31,607 bases of DNA from NCBI GenBank assembly GCA_034698045.1, contig JAQGAU010000300.1, positions 1-31,607 on the forward strand, given 5' to 3'. Below the pieces are notes generated by a model. The model searched no databases. It was not told the origin of the DNA and saw only the letters and a list, made by a program, of their open reading frames with translations. Each line of letters opens with the position of its first letter. Position 1 is the first letter of the stretch. The position numbers and the translations under genes were made by a program. This stretch comes from Paramacrobiotus richtersi (Eukaryota; Tardigrada; Eutardigrada; Parachela; Macrobiotidae). This document shows, piece by piece, positions 20,825 to 30,007 of the stretch.

Positions 20825-21260
20825 TCGTTACCGATGTCCTTCATCAATGATATAGCCAATGATCCCTAGGCTCCCAGTGGCTCGGAGAGAAAATGGCCTT
20901 CCAGATAGGAGTACAGTCGACGCTTTTTCTTTGAGACCTGTTCCTCTGGTGACGCCGGTGGAGTGCCGGTCGTGGGATTGACACACAGTGTCAACACAAG
21001 TCGCGTCCCAGGCTAAACAAAGGCCACGCTTCCAGGCAAAAGTTGTATATGCGTCGGGGTGTTGTCCAGTTGTATGGAATGTCTCCACTGTTTTCAGTTT
21101 GGCGGAAATCCCGGCCGACACCAGAACGCGGCAGATTATGTTGTTAGTCCCCCGTATCGAGGATGAGTACCGACTGCGAACCTGCAGGAGAGCCCATGAT
21201 GCACCGCATTTTAAACAGTCATGCAGTTTACAGTTCTCCACCCCGATTCGTAGACCAAGT
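20825..21260 (-). mobile_element. Degenerate retroelement RT C-terminal fragment (second copy)
   Basis: Minus-strand translation shows LHDCLKCGASWALLQ, then HPDAYTTFAWKRGLCLAWD, ATCVDTVCQSHDR and KEKAS. This is the segment that in RT ORFs of this class precedes the part seen at 15652-15951 (pattern R-H-D...A...RPD...W-x-x-G-K-x-L-x-W-D-x-T-x-x-D-T). After ~20940 the similarity continues in another frame (YSYLEG...KDIG) with an internal stop, so the copy is frameshifted and dead. Confidence 0.65.
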
Positions 21261-21439
21261 TACTGTTAAATTAACTTGAAGGCAGCGTCATAAAGCAAGC
21301 AAACGGTAGTGCATTCAGCCAAACTCCAGACTTCTCACTGGATCTTATCGGCCTAGGCCGTTAAGGCCGGTAATCCGGTTTTATTAGGAGGTGAACTTCA
21401 AGTCATCAGTGGTATAATACAGCCAGTACAGTTTTTCTG

Positions 21440-22690
21440 ACACAAGGGGCCAGGCCAACTTTGCCTTCGCCGTTCGCTTTGCCTTTGCCGTTTTCTTTGC
21501 CGTTTACAACATTGCCGTGCACTTTGCCTTTGCCGTCACAATTGCCTTTGCCGTTCTGATTTACCGTTTACAGTTTGTCTTTGCCTTACTTTGTAAAATT
21601 TGCCCTTTACAGTTTGCCGTTGCTTTAATTGCTTCGGACATCGTGAACTCCCTCGAACGCGCAGCAGGCTATACATTACATCCAGAACGTAACTCTAACG
21701 ACTGTTTAAGTTTCAAAAAAGACAATTCAGTAACTTCAGTAGCAGTAGCCTAGCAAACAAATTAGTTAGAACTGCGACGCGGTCAGAACGCAAGTTTTTT
21801 TCTGAACGCTTTGGCTTGCTGCTCCCTGTGCTTTCGAATTAATGGTGTTCCACTTTCAGCCACAACTGATTCTGACCGTTATTGCATTCGCTGCCAAAAC
21901 GGTGACTGCACTGGTTCCTTTAATGCGATTACGGATGCCTAGTGGTGTTGGATCAATACTACGAATTCGCATATTAATGCTTCTGCTGGAGCAAAGTGTA
22001 ATACTTCAAGGGTAATCTTTTTTAAGATGTACTGAAATGTTTTAATTCGATGATAAGCGCTCAGTAATTTTGATCCGATTAGTGAAGTCGTTGTGCTGGA
22101 ACAGTGAATACGTTCAATACGTTGGGTCGATGCACACGCTTCAAACATTTTGTACGCCAAATTTGATACTGCATGTGCCACAAAATCGAACCGTTCTTGT
22201 TTCAGAGTGTTCAGGGCCGTGTAACTACACATAGTGCTTCCGGTAACAATTCAGAAGTCGAGTACTTATCGGGACAAAGCACTACAATCAATAATCAGTA
22301 AGCCCAGCCAAGAAATCAAGGTGGTCAACGGTTTTAGTACGCGGGGCACGGTATTAATTGCGGTGCAACGTGGTACTCCATTGCTTCGGCCGCAGGAAAT
22401 CAGCTTAGTAAGAAATTTCTGTTCTGACCGTGTCCCAGTTCTGACCGTCCTGGCTATTATTATTGTATCGCTTGCCGTGTTCGACTGAGTTCATGAAATC
22501 TGAAGTTATTACAGCAACGGCAAACTGTGAGACAAAGGCAAACTGTAAACGGTAAATCAGAATGGCAAAAGCAGTTGTGACGGCGAAGGCAAAGTGCACG
22601 GCAAAGTTGTAAAGGGCAAAGAAAACGGCAAAGGCAAAGCGAACGGCAAAGGCAAAGTTGGCCTGGCCGACACCTTGGACACAAGGAGTC
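21440..22690. repeat. Long inverted repeat with GGCAAA/TTTGCC-rich arms
   Basis: The left arm (~21440-21670) and right arm (~22465-22690, inverted) match over ~225 bp with mostly single-base differences. Both are packed with TTTGCC(G/T)TT-like words. A weaker inner match pairs ~21765-21800 with ~22410-22450. The ~600-bp centre has no transposase-like frame. The arms translate to alternating Phe-Ala-Val peptides, which I regard as by-products. The structure could be a foldback transposon or a palindromic duplication of a minisatellite. Confidence 0.75.
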
Positions 22691-22772
22691 ACAACCATAA
22701 TACACTCAGCTTAACTTTCTCGTAAATCTCCCAGGTATATTGTCGCTAAAATTTCATGATACGTATTTGCAG

Positions 22773-23201
22773 GGCGAAAAGAATGCCAACTGCGATATGT
22801 CGGAGGATAATCTGACGCCGACAACGCCGGCCACCGAAGACATGCCGGGATTTGTACACAGCACCGTCCGCACCGGCGGTGGCGCTAACGCCAAAACCCC
22901 GGCGCGCTCCTTCGTACCGAAGAGTATCCTTCCCAAGGTCGGTGGCCAAGAATGCCGACAAGGCCAACTTCATCGCGGCCGTCAAGACCGGCAGCTTCTT
23001 CCTCTGGGTGGTACTTCTGAACAAGTACTTCGAAGTATATGTCGAAAACTCGAACACATCTTTCAGATGTTGACTGGTAATAATGTTTTGCGCGGGTTCA
23101 GGCAGCCGAATCCGGTTACATACACCACCTTCAACCTGGGCTTTCCGAAAGCCCTCAAGCGGACTTTCAGAAGGGGTTTAATCGTGGCAAGGAAATTATA
23201 G
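22773..23201 (+). pseudogene. Decayed inverted copy of the 3' half of the aminergic GPCR gene
   Basis: Starting at the same GTATTTGCAG acceptor, 22773-22989 matches the loop exon at 30677-30389 (shared [21 protein letters not shown]). An extra base near 22938 shifts the frame. The rest of that exon, all of the TM6 exon and the start of the TM7 exon are deleted. 22990-23025 matches the FFLW part of the TM7 exon, 23026-23101 the following intron, and 23102-23201 the last exon (NPVTYTTFNLGFPKAL, versus [16 protein letters not shown] in the intact copy). Weak similarity continues to ~23260. It cannot encode a receptor, although a 154-codon frame (22740-23201) remains open across it. Confidence 0.85.
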
Positions 23202-23264
23202 ATAACTGTTTATTGATTAACAACTATGAATTTGTTTGGGTACGTGCAGATCTGTGCACTGTTC

Positions 23265-24600
23265 AGTATTTCTGTTATTAACCAATAAGGTTTGCTGTAC
23301 TGTACAACGCCAGTTGTGCGGCGTGATACCAACAAGAATTGCTGTCAGGATTGTTTTGAATCTGAATATCATATCGATCGCCAAAGTATCACTCAAAGAA
23401 TTTATGCAAATTCTTTACTTCGGTTTGACCCATAGATTGATTACACACTACGCATTCGACTTGGGATGAAAAATACGCTTGGGTAGGTTAGTTTAGTTTA
23501 TTCAAGAGCAGACAAACCCGTGGCACTCGCAGTCTGGTCATCAAAGGCAGTACAAAAACAAAACAACTTTAGAAGCTTTTAACACGACGAGAACGAGAAC
23601 GGAGATTGTTAGAATTGACACGACACAAGAGTGCCCCCCTTCGTGTGAACTCTCCGTACGATATGCAGTACTTCGCGCATATAAACTGCGCTTCAAGCCG
23701 ACTGCGCATTGTCTAATCAACCTGTCAGTCAAACCGAAGTACGCAATTTCGTGTTTTTAATATGTATCAGGACCTCGACGTATCTGTATGTACTGTACAT
23801 GGCTTTGACAAAAGGCACTTCAAATACAAGGAAGGAATTTATGAAAATCTAATTATATCGGACATGAAACAGGGAACTCGAGCGACAGAATAGGTAACGG
23901 ACAGTCTAACAACCGGACTACAGTCCAGGCACCATCCAACTGATCAATTTTTGACACTCCGAGCGCTAGTGCAGTATCACCAAAAACCGGTAGAATTAAG
24001 TTAAGGATTCGCCCCAATGAGGAACATACGGGACCTTTTTTAGCTTTATTAGGTGGCGAGAATATTGAATACAACATATCAGAGTATTGGATGATTAGGA
24101 TATAATGTTGATACAACGTGTTCCGTTTTATCCCATATTTTTGGGAATAATCGTCTTGGGGAAATCTACTTACGAGCATTGCCATGTATACATAATATTT
24201 TCTACACGTGAACGCTGAAACAGACAATCCGCTGATCGGCTTTTACTTGTATCCAAAACAAACTTGTTCCCATATATTCAACTACAAAACACCAACTACG
24301 CACCAAATATCGAGAATTCGCCTGCCAAAGAAACAAAAATTACAGTGTAATTTTTGTTAGGAGGGGCAGCGCGAATTTTGTTTTTAATACAGTCAATGTG
24401 TATGCATAGTAGCAACTGCAAACTATATCTCAATCAACGATATCTCTATGCAACATCCGTGGCCTAACGATAGAGCAGTTTTTAAGTAGTTCGCCAAGCA
24501 AGTACGGTGTAACTAATAACTGTTGACCTACTGGTGTTTACTAAATGTATGATGACTCCAAACGTTCCAATCAATAAACAGTTCGTTGAAGTCTGACTAA
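23265..24600. other. Non-coding, possible unrecognised minus-strand exon
   Basis: A 124-codon minus frame (24227-23853) has acceptor-like TCTGTTTCAG and donor-like GTAAGT close together near 24215 and 24170, but no recognised domain. A tRNA-like A-box remnant lies near 24462-24485. Nothing else is supported. Confidence 0.35.
24462..24485 (+). other. tRNA D-arm-like / A-box remnant
   Basis: CCGTGGCCTAACGATAGAGC resembles the 5' part of an arginine-type tRNA (GTGGCCTAAnGGATAA). No B-box or anticodon arm follows at the right distance, so it is not a functional tRNA. Confidence 0.25.
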
Positions 24601-24602
24601 AT

Positions 24603-24610
24603 TATATAAA
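24603..24610 (+). promoter_or_regulatory. TATA box of the first plus-strand LU gene
   Basis: TATATAAA lies one base before the first in-frame ATG (24612). If it directs initiation ~25-30 bp downstream, the first ATG would be untranscribed and the ATG at 24651 would be the true start. Confidence 0.45.
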
Positions 24611-24611
24611 G

Positions 24612-25575
24612 ATGAAACCTGTAGCTAATATCAGTGAAACAGCATGGTGCATGGGAGTGTTGCTCTTCATTTCATTATTTCAAGGTTGGTAAATGGTAAA
24701 TGTTGTAAACGTTCTTGGTAAATGTTGTAAATGTTGGTAAATGTTGTATACAGTTACTGGCACTGCAAAGCTGAAAGCAGCAAGATTTGTTTGCATTTAT
24801 GACCTCTTGTTGATTCATACGACTTCGTCTGTCACCAGGTTCTTGGGAAACTAGTATCAAGCAGACCTACGCACCTGTAACTTGCTATAAGTGCGAAGTC
24901 AACCGAACAGCACCGAAGGATCTCGCCTCTTCATGGCACGAGGAGTGCAATGAGGTAGATGGGAAAAAAGTCTGCACGGAAACACGCTCTAAAAGGTCAC
25001 AATCACTAGAGCTGCCCCCGGAGCCATTGGACTCTCTTGCTGTTAGTAATAGCACGGCGCGAATGGCCCGGGACCTTGCTTCAGATGTCGGTAAAACCGC
25101 CAACGACAGAATCAACCAAGCATTTGCGAACTACTATAAGGGTCAGGAACCTGTATTCCCTCCTAAAATGCCCATAACAACTTGGGGAAAGAAAACGTGT
25201 TACAACACGGCGGAATTGAAAAGCGACAGCGGGGCATTAGCCACTTATGTGACCTATACACCGGCGAAAGACAATCCGAACTCGGATCCGATGATGCCAT
25301 TGCTACCGCAAAAACCGTACTGTTACACCCGACTGGATCTGGTAGATCGAGGAGACTACACGGAAAGAACACTCGTGCGTGATGGAGGCTACCCAGGCAG
25401 TACTCCTCGCGAGTGCTTCGAAGCGTCAAATCCCTCTCGACCTGGACTCATATCGAAGTATCTCTACTGCACGACGTCATATTGCAACAATATTACGCTT
25501 GACGACATGCTCGACAAGTGTTTTAAAGATAATAAGGTACGGGGAAAACTGATTTGCGGACTACCATTGATTTAG
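24612..25575 (+). CDS. Secreted LU (Ly6/uPAR)-like protein with a large insert
   Basis: Two exons, 24612-24684 and 24839-25575, join in phase 1 through a split Gly codon (donor G|GTTGGT, acceptor TCACCAG). They give 269 residues, or 256 if translation starts at 24651. The signal peptide core is MGVLLFISLFQG. The mature part opens VTCYKC and has Cys in EEC, KVC, KTC, PYC and REC, closing with LYCTTSYCNN and DKCF, the LU pattern with its terminal CN. A ~75-residue insert rich in Ser, Ala and Asp separates the early cysteines from KTCYN. It has potential N-glycosylation sites (NRT, NST, NIT). At the RGC position of its paralogue it has RDGG, so one cysteine is missing. A final donor at AAG|GTACGG (25537) could give another C-terminus. 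The tail is not strongly hydrophobic, so it is likely secreted. Confidence 0.75.
24685..24752 (+). repeat. ~20-bp tandem repeat in the LU gene intron
   Basis: About three units of TTGGTAAATGTTGTAAA(C/T)G begin at the exon 1 donor. Each unit carries a GGTAAATG word that itself looks like a weak 5' splice site. Confidence 0.65.
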
Positions 25576-25808
25576 TTGCTTCTCCCTGTTTATGGATTTG
25601 TTTTGCTGTTCTGATATCCTTTAATTATAACTTTAAGGTGAACTTATGTACAACCTTTAGTCAAACTTTTATTAATTTGAAAAGAATAATGGTATAACAG
25701 CTCTTACAGACAAATTTGTTGTAATTCTGTTGATCCTACTTTATTCATCTGGTTCGGAGAAAGTGGCCGCTGCTGATTAATCTGCTTTTCCGTTGATTTT
25801 TTTTGCAG

Positions 25809-25841
25809 GTTTATTTGAATCCAGCATGGCGTTCGCTCCAG
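25809..25841 (+). other. Possible 33-bp alternative exon of the LU gene
   Basis: It is bounded by TTTTTTGCAG and GTATGT and is 11 codons long. Spliced from the phase-0 donor at 25537 it would replace VRGKLICGLPLI with VYLNPAWRSLQ, then stop within the next intron if that is retained. It matches the exon position of the C-terminal intron in the neighbouring LU gene. No expression evidence. Confidence 0.3.
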
Positions 25842-25856
25842 GTATGTAATAATTAA

Positions 25857-26778
25857 GTTAGTATTGCACTAACGTCTATCGCTTCTAGATCGGCATTCTT
25901 TTATTGTGCTACACCCACCGAAAGTTAACTTACTGTACTGCTTGGGGGATATAGTCAGGACTTGGTTTCTTTGGAAAATGTCCACAGCTGTCTAACACAT
26001 TGCACTGCATTGATCCTGTCTTGTTCTAACCAGTTCACTTGATGGTCTTCTTGTGATTTCGTTCGTTCGTGTTTCTTTTGTTTCCTGTTTTTGTTTTGAC
26101 AAAATGCTGTATGTACATACGCTAGATACTATCCAGTGCATAAGAGAGACGCTGCCCCGTTGCAGGAACACAATGAACCTTTTTGTTCTTATTGTTATTC
26201 TGATATCTTTGCTTCAAGACTTTTATGGCGTAAGTGTGTAAGTAACAGAAACTTTTGAGCTGAGCTAATGGTACGTCATTGCTGCTAACACAACTGAATT
26301 TTCCAGTTCTATAGTTATCTTTTCCAATCTTACTGTGAATGGTTATTGCGCATGGGATAAACCATTAAAGTAATTGCTTTTCCTGCAGTTAATGAATACC
26401 AGCTTATGTCAATTATCCAAGGGAAAAGCTCTAGCTTTCAGCATTTTGAAATCTTCGAGTTTTCAAAAATGCTAGTGCAAGAAACCAAAAGACTGTACTA
26501 CTTCTTTTAAACACCCTTGCTGTCTAGCGGGTAAAAATTTGACCACAATTTTTGAATAATGTTTGTTATGCCTTTCACGAAGATATTTAGGTAATAGTAC
26601 TGTAGTACATTCCTTTGGAAATTCAAGCAAAAGTTCACTAATGCAGCAGCTACACCAAAGCATGTTTGAAAATCTTTTTATGGAAAAAGACCAAAGCTGA
26701 TTTGGAAGCACATGTTAGCGTAGAACTTGCTGTCAGACGAGGCACCGCAGCCGGTGGTAATGCCATTTTTCCTTGCAG
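25857..26778. other. Intergenic/5' region between the two plus-strand LU genes
   Basis: Apart from the possible signal exon at 26173-26229, nothing coding is supported. The A/T content is higher than in the LU exons. Confidence 0.4.
26173..26229 (+). CDS. Possible signal-peptide exon for the second plus-strand LU gene
   Basis: ATG opens MNLFVLIVILISLLQDFYG, a strong signal-peptide-like sequence, ending in phase 0 at donor GTAAGT (26230). A phase-0 acceptor at 26779 (CCTTGCAG) leads into an open stretch continuous with the LU gene below. The exon may be an alternative 5' end of that gene or the relic of another LU copy. Confidence 0.4.
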
Positions 26779-26892
26779 GCTTCTAATGACACATCGGCTG
26801 CCTGGTCGTATCGGAGTCGGTTGACGTTACTTCCTCTACTAGCACCGTTGGTGGGGTGGAAAGAATATTCTAGTATCCAAGCTGTTGGATCG

Positions 26893-27534
26893 ATGACACT
26901 TCTGGCGCTGTTTTCATTATTTCACGGCCAGTAAGTAGCAGACATTCATGACACAGCACACCGCATCGACAGCAGAAGAGAGGTCATCCGTTTTAGATAC
27001 GCCCTTATGTGTTATGTGTGTGGCGATCCTGTGAAGACAGGAATCATTCCTCCAGACAAAATGTGCTACGAGACGCCGGAAATCAAGAACAATGTTGCCT
27101 GTTTGGATAGAATGCCAGAACCAAACAATTACGGCATGACCCAACTAAAGATTGCCTATTGTGTCACCTGGATCAACGAAGATTACGCGAGCGTATTAGA
27201 CAAAGCTACTGGGACCAAGCCCAAGCGATGGTTGGAGCGAGGATGCATGTACCCAGGCGAAGATCCCGAAGACTGCATGGTACTCGATACATTTGCTGCC
27301 AATCCCACGTTGAAGCGAACGTATCAATTTTGCAAGTCTGCCGACTATTGCAACGGCGAGACTGCCGACGCGTTTGTCACCAAATGTTTTCCGAATGCCA
27401 CCAGCAGCGCTGCCATCAAAACAGTAAGTGTTTACATACACAACGGAACTGTTACGGTCTGGAGACAACGGGCTCAACTTATCGGTGCGAATGTGTTTGC
27501 TTATCGACCTGCAGGTGTGAGTGACAAGCATTAG
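26893..27534 (+). CDS. Secreted LU (Ly6/uPAR)-like protein
   Basis: Start ATG 26893 gives a short signal (MTLLALFSLFHG) aligning with MGVLLFISLFQG of the neighbour. Exon 26893-26930 joins 26997 across a 66-bp intron (GTAAGT...TTTTAG, phase 2). The mature protein begins near LMCYVC and has Cys in KMC, VAC, AYC, RGC and DC, closing with FCKSADYCN and TKCF: ten cysteines in the LU pattern, without the long insert of its paralogue. The 3' end is ambiguous. GTAAGT at 27424 to GCAG at 27514 is a phase-0 91-bp intron giving a stop right after IKTV, whereas retention reads on in frame to TAG at 27532-27534. Upstream, the frame stays open to an acceptor at 26779, allowing a longer N-terminus joined to the exon at 26173. 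Confidence 0.7.
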
Positions 27535-29910
27535 TCACAGCCAGATATCGCCGTCCACGCTCTAGTCGAAACTACACTGTCATCCAACCGCGGTCTTAGC
27601 CAATTTGGCTTTCGGGATGGTATTTCGTTTCTTCTGTCGACATAGTTCTTGAGGCAACCCTGAGTCTGACGTCACTAAAGAGAAATTACGATTTCTTATG
27701 CTGCTCCAGTGGCGACCATTTATGTTAAAGGTGATCTGGAGCGTTTACCATTTATGTTAAAGATTATGCAACCAAATGATCCGGAGCGAACCCCCAATCA
27801 TTAACGCAGAACTTAACGTGCTGACTCTAAACTTTCTGAGTTTACAGTCAGCTCGTCAGGTTCTTTCTTGTAAATTGTGCGAACACAGCGTTTTTGGCTT
27901 GTTATTTGTCGCGAAAATTTCGCCAGCCCAGAGTGTCATTCGCGCTGGTAGGTGCGTGGATAAGCAAACAGATTCGCATAGATAGTAGCGCCCGTGTTAT
28001 CGTATCACCAGGTTTGTCACGACTCACAATAATTTGTTTTTCGCTTGATTTAGTCAATGAACGACAGCGATTCGCTTCGTAACTACAACTATCCAAGTAC
28101 GATGACGGTAAGTGCCAATTCCGAGAAGCAGCCAGAACCAGTGTGACCTTGACCTTTCGCTGCTCACTAGGCTGAACCTCTAAAAACCAAACCCCCGCTG
28201 ACGCCGGTACGTACAGACCGCACATGCTTCTAAGTTTCTATAAAGGCTCGGTTCGGCGTAAATTATCATGGTTGTTAATGGCGCGGGGATGGCTCGTGCT
28301 GTACAGGCGTTATGCTCAAATGTTTAGGTAGTAACCGAGCCGAGCGACGGCAACCAGAAAGGTAGCGGTGCTTCTCCTACCGGATGTCCAGCGGTTGGCG
28401 TTATAGTCGGGTTTCCTGTGGCGGCTGCCATCCTTCGCGTTAGAAGCGTTATAACATTTTGAGTTTTTGGAGTAAGCATTGCAACTACTGCCGTTTTTCT
28501 GTAGTTATAGCTCTTTATCTCTGCTTCTCGGTGAAGTGTTGAGGAAGTGTCTGGAGCCTGTCTTCATCGATGTAATGGAATATCGACCAGTGGCAGTGCC
28601 ACTGAGAGAAGTAAGTTACCTGACGCCGGATAGTTTTAAAAGGGAAAGCAGGACTCGAGCTAAAGTGATTCAACCTTTCGTCCCAGTATATCGATACTAG
28701 GCCAAATTGTTTTAAAGAAACCGATACTAACAAGCAGGTGTCCCAAAAATCGTACAAGAAAAATGAGAAAATAAACATTCTCGGGCGGAAGGATAACATT
28801 ATATGATGAAAACAACTAAAAAAACTAAACAGTGCAATTAACGCCGCATGAAAACTGTACAAATGTATAACTAACACGTAGTCTATACGTGATACAAATT
28901 CCGATATTTTCCAAATTTCACCTTAATCTATCCTTGATGTGAAAGTAATTTAGTAATATAGTAAGTTACGAGTCCAGCTAATAAGGAAGCTATCCTGGAC
29001 CCAAATTGCAAAAAAATTCACCAGCATCTTTGTGTCACTTTGTCCAATATTTTGCGATATGACCTGTTGGAACGCAAGTTACACATCTACTTAACTAGTT
29101 AACTTTAAGAATACTAAGTATTTATTCTTTTTAGTGACAGCAGTACCATCCTAGGACAGCACCGCCGCTGGCGCTTTCTGCGTTTCCATTGTGTATTTGG
29201 TCTCCTATCACGTACGCTACCGTGGACTGGAACTGGATGTCTGGCGAATCAATATAGTTAAATACCAAGAAATTACTCGAAACAATAATATATTATGTTC
29301 GTATTGTTGCTTTTTAATGTGAGCAGATTACTTGTGTGTGATTTATTATTGTAAAACGAAACTGAACAGTTCAGGTAGTAACCGTTTTACGAGTGGTTGC
29401 TCACATGAGGACATGTTCTGAAGTGATGTTTTAGCAGGTCGTTATTAAGCCGCTACAGAACATTATTCTACTAAGTGCAGAATGAGAAGTATAATGGTCG
29501 TCTGTACTTAATTGCCAATTTCATAAAAACGCGAAAACGGTTTAGCTGGGGAAATTACCGAATGTTTACAGTACTTCACTTTATGTCGTAGTACGGTATG
29601 TCCTTTAAACCTTTGTTTTTTTAAATGCATTTTTTAAGGTATCTTTACATATACGAGTACACATCGAATTTCTGCTGCTCTTGCTCTGGCTGATGCCTGC
29701 GTGCTGTCTTTGCTAAGCATTAGGCAAACATGAATCGATGCAGCTCATATTTGAAACATCGCTGATAACAATTATTCTTGTCATTGCAATGCTAAAACTG
29801 ACGTCGAACAAATAGAATCATCTTATCTCTCGAACAATACAACTCCCGCAAGCACGTTTAAATCTACACGAGAACAAGAGCATAGTCGTTAAGCAGTAAA
29901 CAATTATCAG
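27535..29910. other. Non-coding, ~2.4 kb
   Basis: A short direct repeat with CCATTTATGTTAAAG lies at 27715-27785. A tentative start exon (28575-28610, MEYRPVAVPLRE before GTAAGT) and a GC-richer block after an acceptor-like AG near 29142 could be joined into ~50 codons, but nothing confirms this. Other frames look random. Confidence 0.35.
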
Positions 29911-30007
29911 TCATTTTCTCGCCACGGGGAAAACCCTTCTGAAAATCCGCTTGAAAGCTTTCCGAAAGTCCAGGTTGAAGATGGTGTATATAACCGGATT
30001 AAGCGAA
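29911..30007 (-). CDS. GPCR exon: NPxxY, helix 8 and C-terminal tail
   Basis: The acceptor is GGGATTTGTAG. The split Ser codon leads into [11 protein letters not shown] and [12 protein letters not shown], then a very short tail and TGA at 29913-29911. No palmitoylation cysteine is seen in the tail. Confidence 0.9.

Noticed and set aside
22405-22698. Minus frame encoding alternating Phe-Ala-Val residues
   Set aside because: This is a translation of the GGCAAA-type repeat arm. The same arm inverted gives a similar peptide, so repeat structure explains it.
23853-24227. 124-codon minus frame
   Set aside because: No recognisable domain. The nearby acceptor and donor words imply a tiny exon in a different structure, and no partner exon could be found.
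28575-29270. Possible two-exon small gene (MEYRPVAVPLRE plus a block near 29143)
   Set aside because: The donor and acceptor are plausible and in phase, but the ~50-residue product has no features and the region is otherwise unstructured.
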